DNA from: Diphasiastrum complanatum
Lineage: Eukaryota > Streptophyta > Lycopodiopsida > Lycopodiales > Lycopodiaceae
Reading direction: 5' to 3'
NCBI GenBank assembly: GCA_029204225.1
Contig: CM055106.1
Location: 13,957,392-14,021,391 of the forward strand
Length of the DNA stretch: 64,000 bases
In this document: positions 57,584 to 64,000 of the stretch, in pieces
Position numbering within the stretch: the stretch's first letter is position 1
Layout: each line of letters opens with the position of its first letter
Program-made: the position numbers and the translations under genes
Notes under the pieces: generated by a model
Databases searched by the model: none
The model's input: the letters and a program-made list of their open reading frames with translations, nothing else
Told to the model about the DNA's origin: nothing

Positions 57584-57588
57584 GACAA

Positions 57589-58659
57589 CCATCTCAGGTT
57601 TTATCAGTTTGATTGGGGTCACCAGCCCATTATTGGGTAAGGCTTCTCAGAACTTCGTTACCAAACTAGCCAATCACATGATCACATAATTACTTCTAAT
57701 CACAATCGTTAAAAATTCCATTGATCACTATCTTTTAAATGCAGATTCACATGGTCTAGTAATTATTACGTCTCATACAACAATACACAACTTCAGTGCA
57801 TAGCTACAATACATGCATGGGCAATGACCTCTAAAAGATCTAACTATGTAATGTGCTTGAGTGTTCATGCCATATAAAACATCACAATCACAAGGAAAAC
57901 AAATCCGAATAAAAGATTGGGGGGGTCAATTTCTGCACAACTACACCCCATAGCATGCTTGCAAACCTTGGCCATTGAAAACCGGTCCATCCAAATTGTG
58001 ACACTCGTAGATCCTTGCCGTCCTCCAATACTGGCCACTAGAATACAAGGCTTTCCTTAGCTTCACCTAGAAAAGCTTTCTCAACTATCAAATGGGTTGG
58101 AGCCAAGTGCTTTCACCTCCATATGATGCTAGATAAAGCATTAGCTCCATCAATCGACTCTAGCATTTCCGTTGAATCTCTTCCATTTGTGTAGAGCTCA
58201 TTTTTCAGCAATAGTTTTGGGCATTTGTACTCGACAACTTGCTAAGTTTACTTGAGCAACCACCCTCCATCATTGAGAAGGCCCCCATACCTACCATCTA
58301 GGTAGTGTACTAGAAGCCATAGGAGACACAAAGGACCAATAGACAAATAGGTCTCAAGTATGCTTGAAAGCAACTATATATAACCTACAAATTGTGTACC
58401 TATGCCCAAATAGTCAATACCAAATAGACGGTCAAAAAGAAACAAATTTTGAAAAAGGCATACCTAGTTACCCATATCTTTTTCTATTGTGTGACCATGG
58501 ATGATGTGCAACCACACCAACACTCCATCAACAAATGCAAAAGGATAGAAGAACAAGGACATCTACTGGAATAGTTAAGATGTGGCTACTCTAGATGTGT
58601 ATGTATTGCCATATTACAAGTTGTGATTGTTTTAAATATGCATGTTATCTCGAGATACA

Positions 58660-58660
<1 letters not shown>
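57589..58660. other. Intron 2, no recognisable element
   Basis: AT-rich, short frames only. Confidence 0.4.

Positions 58661-58746
<86 letters not shown>
58661..58746. repeat. (TA)n microsatellite, target of element A
   Basis: About 85 bases with one T interruption; it abuts the CATAG end of the next element. Confidence 0.95.
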
Positions 58747-59607
58747 CATAGTTGCAGCACGATTCTGAATCGCGATTCCGATTCGCGATTCGGTATTTTC
58801 CCGGAATCGTGTAGAATCAATTTTTTTTTTTTGAATTTTTTTTAGGCAATATGGGTATCAGATGAAAGCTCTGATCGAGGGGATTGTGATTGTGTAGTTT
58901 GCCGACTGTTTCGGGTGCGAAACACCAAAAAGTGTGTTTTCACTCGGGGAGTTGGAAGGCCAAATCATGAAGAGGCCTTACCGTCGGGGCCGGGGTCTAC
59001 CGGCAGCCCTCGGCCTTCGGACCCTGCCGTTGGGGGGCGTTGCCCCCCGAACCCCCCGTTTCCCGGGGGGCTACCGCCCCCTGGACCCCTTGTTTCTCGG
59101 GGGGCTACCGCCCCCCGAACCCCCCGTTTCCCGGGGGGCTACTGCCCCCCGAACCCCCTAGAGCTTCCTGCTATATAGACACTGTAGATAAAAACGCCAC
59201 CGCCCCTCTGTAGATAAAAATGGGCTCCAAATGCGCGCCGAGAAGGGCCCAATATTTATGCCCCCAATTGTATGTACATTGCACTTACATCTCCAGTGAA
59301 CCAATTGCAAAAGTGATCATCATCCATACAGTTGATAGTCCAAACTGTAGCATTAACATTTACTGAAAACCAGAGCAAATGACAACCGGATAGCTACTGA
59401 AAATAAGATCTGTTTGTGCCTCATCTACTGCACTTTTGAGAGGCAAAACGTTGGTTTGACCATTGATCCCCTAAAAAATTTTCAGCAATAAGTTATCTTT
59501 CCAAATTTTTTTATTTTTTTTTTGCGATTCTGGGTCGCGAATCGCAATTCGCAGAATCGCGACCCGCGAATCGCAGACCCAGCGAATCGCGATTCGCTGC
59601 AACTATG
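58747..59607 (+). mobile_element. Element A: 861-bp hAT-like element with GATTCGCG arrays
   Basis: Ends CATAGTTGCAGC and (complement) CATAGTTGCAGC are perfect inverted repeats of 12. Flanks ATATATAT and ATATATAG fit an 8-bp duplication. Both end regions are arrays of GAATCGCGATTCG, each followed inward by a T-rich tract. The middle has a GC-rich block (58980-59160) of about 51-bp repeats. Confidence 0.8.
58915..59178 (+). CDS. Small Gly/Pro-rich ORF in element A, unknown
   Basis: 87 codons: NTKKCVFTRGVGRPNHEE, then PSGPGSTGSP and Gly/Pro repeats ending PPNPLELPAI. A similar frame exists in element B at 63910-63614, in the opposite orientation (NTKKCVFAQGVRRPNHEE, PSGPGST, GGYRPPNPP). Conservation between copies could be mere common descent. 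A second overlapping frame (58934-59161) is also open, so coding is uncertain. I know no matching family. Confidence 0.3.
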   Translation: MRNTKKCVFTRGVGRPNHEEALPSGPGSTGSPRPSDPAVGGRCPPNPPFPGGLPPPGPLVSRGATAPRTPRFPGGYCPPNPLELPAI

Positions 59608-60029
59608 ATATATAGGTCCCGCGGTACCAGGTACCGCGGATCTCGGTACCGCGGGACCATACTGGTACCGCGGTACCATGTTGGTACCGCGGTACCACAA
59701 TATAAATATTATTCAATATTTAATATTTTTTTTTAATTTTTTTTTTGACCTAAACACATTCCCGCCCCCCTTGCGTTTCCTCTGAAATTTTTTTGCGCCC
59801 TCCGCCCTGCCATCGCTGCTGTTTCTGCCCTGCATTTGCGTCGCCCTTCGCCCACGCAACGCCCTGCCTTGCATCCGACTTGCTTCGCCCTGCTTTCGCC
59901 CTGCCTTCGCCCATTTTCAGCGTCTCTCCAACAGTGAACCCTGCTGTTTTTTTTCCAGCAATCCATCCTTCCAGTTTTAGCTTCATCTGCATTTTTTCCC
60001 TAGTTTTCTCCATGGCAATGGTGCAATCC

Positions 60030-61390
60030 GACTTTTCGGTCTGTGGGACGAGGTAGACATTGTCAGGCGGGTTGCCGACAAGACCAACAAGACCGGTTAG
60101 AAGATCGTGCATTGCCAATACTGTCTCGTCGAATTTGCTGCGTCCCTCACTCGCCTTAAAGGCCATCTGCTCGGTGCACGCGCCAAAAATGGTGCCACCT
60201 TAAATGCTGCCCCTTGTGGCAGCATGTCCGTCCCCGACAGGCAGCGACTACTGGACACCTACGGGCCGCGGCTCGTGGCAGGGGAGAACACCATTTCGGA
60301 GGGTGTTCTCCGCACCGCTCCTTATGTGGCTGACCCAGAGTTGCCGCCTGCTTGGCTGGCACGCACGAGGAGAGGGAGTCCATCCTCATCCCGTCCCATT
60401 GCCCCTCATCTCCCTCAGATAGTTCCGCCACACGCACCCCCATCTGCACCCATTCCGGTGGATCCCTTCCCATCACGTCCGCCAGTTGCCACTGCGGTTC
60501 CACCACCACGTCCTGTTGCTCGCACGCCCCCGGTTTACGATTTTCTCATGGATTCTCTGCCACTCGAGCAGGCCCAGGATGCTACTGGTGAGGCCTTCGA
60601 GGATGTGGATGAGATCCCTTCTTCCTTCCCTTCCCATCTGGATGACCTCCTCAGCCAGCAGTTTTTGTACCCCATGCTAGATGTTGCCCCTCCACCAGTG
60701 CACCCCACCTATGCTGCTGCACCCATCCCTGCCAGTGCATCCCACTCTCCCCATTCCACGTCTACAGCCGATGCATCCACCAGTGCCCAGCCTGTCGCGT
60801 CATCGTCCATTCCCGTCACGGTTGGTGCACCGTGCTAGAGGTCCACCACCCGTCGCCCACCCGGTAGAGCCCTTGTGCAGCAGACCATTCGCGGCGCGCA
60901 TCAGCCGCACATGGACAGAGAGGCCACACAGGCCGTGGCCAGTTTGATTTACGAGCTGAACCTACCTTTTGCCATCACCGATTCTGAGCCCTTCAGAAGG
61001 GCATTCCGCCTTTCACAGTCTGTCAGCCCTAGCTGGAGAGTCCCTGGTTCAGAGGTTGTCCGCACACACATGCTGAGTCTCCATGGCAGGCCACCATCTG
61101 TGCCCAGGTTTTCTCTTGCAGCGCCCACATCCACAGTGGCTCCTCCAGCTGCTCCTCCAGTGGCAGCACCCACTCCACTCCACTCGCTCCCCCTTTGGCA
61201 GCACCCAGGATGTACCAGTACTGGCCACCACAGCGCCCCTTTCAGTACATATCGCTGCTGTACTCGCTCCTGCACAGCCAGTTCCTCCACCTGCAGCAGC
61301 CCCGCGGGCACACACTCCACAAGCTCATCCTCCTCGCTTAGGTGCACATGGAGTTCCCTCCCAGCCGGCCTCAGCTTGGGCCTTGCCTAG
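60030..61390 (+). pseudogene. hAT transposase N-terminus (BED + pre-DUF659)
   Basis: From about 60040: LFGLWDEVDIVRRVADKTNK, a TAG, then KIVHCQYCLVEFAASL and LKGHLLGARAKNG, a BED zinc finger. A Pro-rich linker runs to a TAG at 60836. In the same frame, 60875 on gives DREATQAVASLIYELNLPF then PFRRAFRLSQSVSPSW and VRTHMLSLHG, the pre-DUF659 region of hAT transposases. The DUF659 core and the dimerisation domain, where catalysis takes place, are absent; low-complexity Ser/Pro sequence follows. It may bind ends but cannot transpose on its own. Confidence 0.7.
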
Positions 61391-61760
61391 CCAGCTAGGT
61401 GATTTGCATGGGGGTGATGAGGCATTGACAGCTCCTCTTGTCCGCAAGAGACCAGGAAGGCCCAAGGGTGCACCGAACAAGAAAGGCAAGGCACAGAAAC
61501 TGCCAGGGAAGAGAGGACGACCACGCAGGGCTTTAGGTACAGCTAGAGGTGCAGGATTACAGCCAGCTGGAGGAGGTGTTGTTGGTTTGGCTTGCTTGGG
61601 GGCTGATGCGGAGGCAGATTGGGATGATGCTAGTGACGAGTCCTCCTCGGACACACAGCCCATGCCAGTTCCAGACAGGCACATATATCGGCTGCGAGAG
61701 TCAGCTCGGGGCCCTGAGTTGTCTCTAGAGCATTCGTCTGAGTCAGAGCTTGAGCATTGA
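61083..61760 (+). CDS. AT-hook tail ORF of the hAT-like element
   Basis: Open frame of 225 codons, shifted by one from the BED frame. The first half is probably noise (Pro/His/Leu-rich, overlapping the other frame). From about 61390 it is protein-like: SQLGDLHGGDEALTAPL, then two AT-hook cores, RKRPGRPKGAPNKKG and GKRGRPRRALG, and an acidic Ser-rich tail (DDASDESSSD) ending ESELEH at TGA. AT-hooks bind the minor groove of AT DNA, which would fit the T-rich tracts inside both ends; that link is inference. Confidence 0.5.
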   Translation: MAGHHLCPGFLLQRPHPQWLLQLLLQWQHPLHSTRSPFGSTQDVPVLATTAPLSVHIAAVLAPAQPVPPPAAAPRAHTPQAHPPRLGAHGVPSQPASAWALPSQLGDLHGGDEALTAPLVRKRPGRPKGAPNKKGKAQKLPGKRGRPRRALGTARGAGLQPAGGGVVGLACLGADAEADWDDASDESSSDTQPMPVPDRHIYRLRESARGPELSLEHSSESELEH

Positions 61761-62285
61761 TTGTGGCTCTGTTGTTTTAGTTTCAATAGTTTGTCTCTAG
61801 TAGGCGGTCTACCATTGTACTCAGATGATTTTTCACATTATATAGTGTTTGGCGTACTTTATTTGTTGCACATTGTGCGTATGTCGCTCTGTACATGCGA
61901 TGCTGTATTTTCAATTTTATGTCAAATTCTATGTGCGTGTGTGAATCCTATTTTCAACTAATTTCGATTGAAGTGAATGTTAGCTTCACATAAATGCACC
62001 TACATCATGAGCACAACAATTACCCCTACACCCCAAATGGCATTTCATAAACACATGTAATACATTTGCATTTAAAAAAATTACAGAGATTGCATTTCAC
62101 ATGACCATGCTCGCGTTGCACAAAAAACAACTATATATTGATTCAACCGTTGTATAAAGATAACATTACATATCCTGTCTTTTTTTTTAAGCATCCATCT
62201 AGCTATTTGCCGTGCCCTAAACTGCCAAAAACTACATAGCAACAGTCCGCCACATACGGCTGGACCTTATCTATTCTAAACATTC
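61761..62285. other. Intergenic part of the hAT-like element
   Basis: AT-rich; probably the shared 3' region of two convergent frames (plus from the left, minus from the right). Confidence 0.4.
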
Positions 62286-62591
62286 CTACTGATCCTCCAC
62301 CGACTCCTCGCCCTTGTCAGGTGCATTGTTTTGTCGCTCTCGCTCAACCTCCCGGTTAGCCCGAGCTGCCTCCTGGTTAGCCCGATGTCTGTCCGCCCTT
62401 TCCCTGACCATGATGAGCTGCCGTCGTGTGAAGTTCATTCCGATCTGCTCATCCAAATCCAGCTCGACAGCGGGGACACAACGGGGGCGGGTGGCTCCGG
62501 TTCCGGATTTCTCTGCCGAGTCTATCGCAGCATCTCTCAGATATCTGCCTCTTGCTTCTGATGTCTTTCGTTGTGCCTTCAGATATCTTCC
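62286..62591 (-). CDS. Second open frame of the hAT-like element, unknown
   Basis: About 100 open codons on the minus strand ending at TAG (62286-62288). The C-terminal half is a charged helix: GMNFTRRQLIMVRERADRH, RANQEAARANREVERERQNN, then an acidic end. The first ATG in this frame is at 62438, giving only 51 residues; an upstream intron or another start is possible. A TATA-like ATAAATAA lies at 62815-62825 in the right orientation. Function unknown. Two-gene DNA transposons often carry such an accessory protein. Confidence 0.4.
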   Translation of the reverse strand, partial: GRYLKAQRKTSEARGRYLRDAAIDSAEKSGTGATRPRCVPAVELDLDEQIGMNFTRRQLIMVRERADRHRANQEAARANREVERERQNNAPDKGEESVEDQ

Positions 62592-63208
62592 TCAAGCTTC
62601 CTCTTGGCTTTGCCCTCGGGCTTCGGTGGTATGCGCTCTGCCATCTCGATCGACCTTCTCCTCACAGCACCCTGGTCCTTGAACACCCTCTCACAGTACC
62701 CTGGCTCTCAAACAACCTCTCACAGCCTGTCACCGGCTCTCGCTTGCTCTCTCACTGTCTATCACTAGCTCTCTCACAGTCTCTGAAAATGTCGACCACA
62801 ATATCATTCTGAGTGCTTATTTATCCCCACAGCCTGATCGGCCATGTGGATCCCCATCATCCCTCCATGTGCCTCTGTACCTGCCCCCATGTGATGCTCC
62901 TCCCCTGTGTTGCTCTCCCATTGGCCCATGGTCTGCTCACCCACAGTGCCCATATGCCGCTGCACCAGTCCCTTGCACCATGTACTGTACCCTCTTTTTT
63001 TACACCCAGAATCCCCTTTTTTTTTTTTTTTCCCATTTTTTTGACCTATTTTGGTAGGTAATAGGCAAAAAATAAATATTAAAAATATTAAAAAAAAAAT
63101 ATTAAATATGGTACCGCCCTGGTACCGCGGATCCCAGGGCGGTACCGTACCGGCGGTACCACTAATATGGTACCGGCGGTACCATACCAGTGGTACCAGT
63201 GGCCACTA

Positions 63209-63210
<2 letters not shown>

Positions 63211-63254
<44 letters not shown>

Positions 63255-63268
63255 GTACATATATATAC
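63211..63268. repeat. (TA)n microsatellite between two elements
   Basis: TA repeats with ACATAT interruptions. Confidence 0.9.
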
Positions 63269-63269
63269 A

Positions 63270-64000
63270 AAATAGTTCCCTGTGGTACCGCCATTATGGT
63301 ATCGCCAGTACCATAATGGTGGTACCGCGGTTATGGTGCCGCCCAAAAATCCGCGGTACCAGGGTGGTACCATTTTTTAATATTTTTTTAAAAACAATTT
63401 TTAATTTTTTTTAAAATAAAATTCCGGTAGTTTCAGCTACAAAATGTGTTAGACAAACTAAATAATGCACTTCTAAGTTTAGTAGTCACTAGTTAACCGT
63501 GAGCTCAGATCTGTAAGGCCCCCGTTATGAGGAGAAGCCATTATTGAGCATGGTTGTTAGTATAGGGTCTACTGTGAGACCATGATGGTTATGAGATGGC
63601 TAGATTACAGTTTCTATATAGTAGCAAGTCCTGGGGGGTTCGGGGGGCGGTAGCCCCCCGATAAACAGGGGGTCCGGGGGGGTTGCGGGGTAGAGCCCCC
63701 CAACGGCGGGGTTCGGGGGCTGCGGGTAGACCCCGGCCCCGACGGTACAACCTCTTCATGATTTGGCCTTCTGACTCCTTGAGCGAAAACACACTTTTTG
63801 GTGTTTTGCATCCCCTTGGTCCCTTGGCTGTTCGCTCTCGTCAAAACCGACAGCCTGCATAAATGCACTACTCTCGTCAAGAGCTTCAAGCTGATACCCA
63901 TATTGCCCACTAAATTATTTTTATTATTATTTATTTAAAAAAATATATTTTTAAAAAAAATTATATACTACGGTACCGCGGATCAGGGATCCACGGATCC
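63270..64000 (-). mobile_element. Element B: relative of A with GGTACC arrays, cut by the window
   Basis: Left end AATAGTTCCC, then a GGTACC array (63283-63372) and a T-rich tract. The right array begins at 63971 (CGGTACCGCGG, GGATCC) and runs off the window. The body is homologous to element A in inverse orientation: GGGCAATATGGGTATCAG and ACACCAAAAAGTGTGTTTTC are shared. The end arrays nevertheless differ from A's. Confidence 0.7.
63614..63910 (-). CDS. Small Gly/Pro-rich ORF in element B, unknown
   Basis: 98 codons, counterpart of 58915-59178 in element A over about 70 residues. Longer N-terminus (MGNMGISLKLLTRVVHL). No known domain. Confidence 0.25.
   Translation of the reverse strand: MGNMGISLKLLTRVVHLCRLSVLTRANSQGTKGMQNTKKCVFAQGVRRPNHEEVVPSGPGSTRSPRTPPLGGSTPQPPRTPCLSGGYRPPNPPGLATI

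Larger units (their letters stand above)
59611..63210 (+). mobile_element. 3.6-kb hAT-like element with GGTACC arrays
   Basis: Left end TATAGGTCCCGCGGTACC, right end (complement) CATAGTGGCCACTGGTACC. Palindromic GGTACC/CCGCGG arrays lie at 59615-59692 and 63110-63200, with T-rich tracts inside each. It contains a BED-type hAT coding relic and a second open frame on the opposite strand. It lies in (TA)n, directly beside element A. Confidence 0.7.

Noticed and set aside
49890-64000. Third exon of the folate cyclo-ligase in the window
   Set aside because: I looked for the downstream conserved blocks in the non-transposon parts (49890-50900, 57589-58660) and found none; the gene must continue beyond the window.

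Overview
This is a repeat-dense nuclear window from a land plant. The basis is Ty1/copia elements with initiator-Met-tRNA-type primer sites, a Ty3/gypsy chromovirus, hAT transposons, long (TA)n, (GA)n and (CA)n microsatellites, and one recognisable host gene with very long introns. No rRNA, tRNA or bacterial-type gene was seen. Introns above 20 kb packed with transposons fit a large-genome plant such as a gymnosperm or fern better than a compact angiosperm; that placement is inference.

The only host gene I can support is on the + strand: the first two coding exons of a 5-formyltetrahydrofolate cyclo-ligase (MTHFS/5-FCL). Exon 1 is 28091-28196 and exon 2 is 49755-49889. They join in frame across a 21.6 kb intron with a GC donor and an AG acceptor. 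The gene continues past the window, so 49890-64000 would be intron 2.

Layout. 1-3200: copia relic on the minus strand. 3957-4250: 24-bp minisatellite. 5743-8700: gypsy gag/protease relics, minus. 9360-13390: decayed copia element, plus, with its reverse transcriptase deleted into the 3' LTR. 13391-15680: microsatellites and a foldback element. 16546-16985: gypsy integrase relic, minus. 17147-24000: gypsy relic, plus, whose RT is split by a 1245-bp insertion with 5-bp target duplications. 24000-28060: little recognisable. Intron 1 (28197-49754): a copia relic (minus), a spliced hAT transposase relic (plus), then a 15.3 kb cluster of six LINE copies, all minus and head-to-tail, with (GA)n or (GAAA)n at the junctions. 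Intron 2: a young gypsy chromovirus (50907-57583, minus, 451-bp LTRs), then a cluster of hAT-like elements with palindrome-array ends (58747-64000).

Most notable are: (i) hAT-like elements whose two ends carry the same palindromic motif array within a copy but different motifs between copies; (ii) LINEs with a covarying 3'-terminal hairpin, stacked at (GA)n tracts; (iii) a 706-aa LINE ORF joining an ORF1-type start to an intact RT without endonuclease; and (iv) the giant GC-AG intron of the folate gene. Domain names come from motif reading; no database search was possible.
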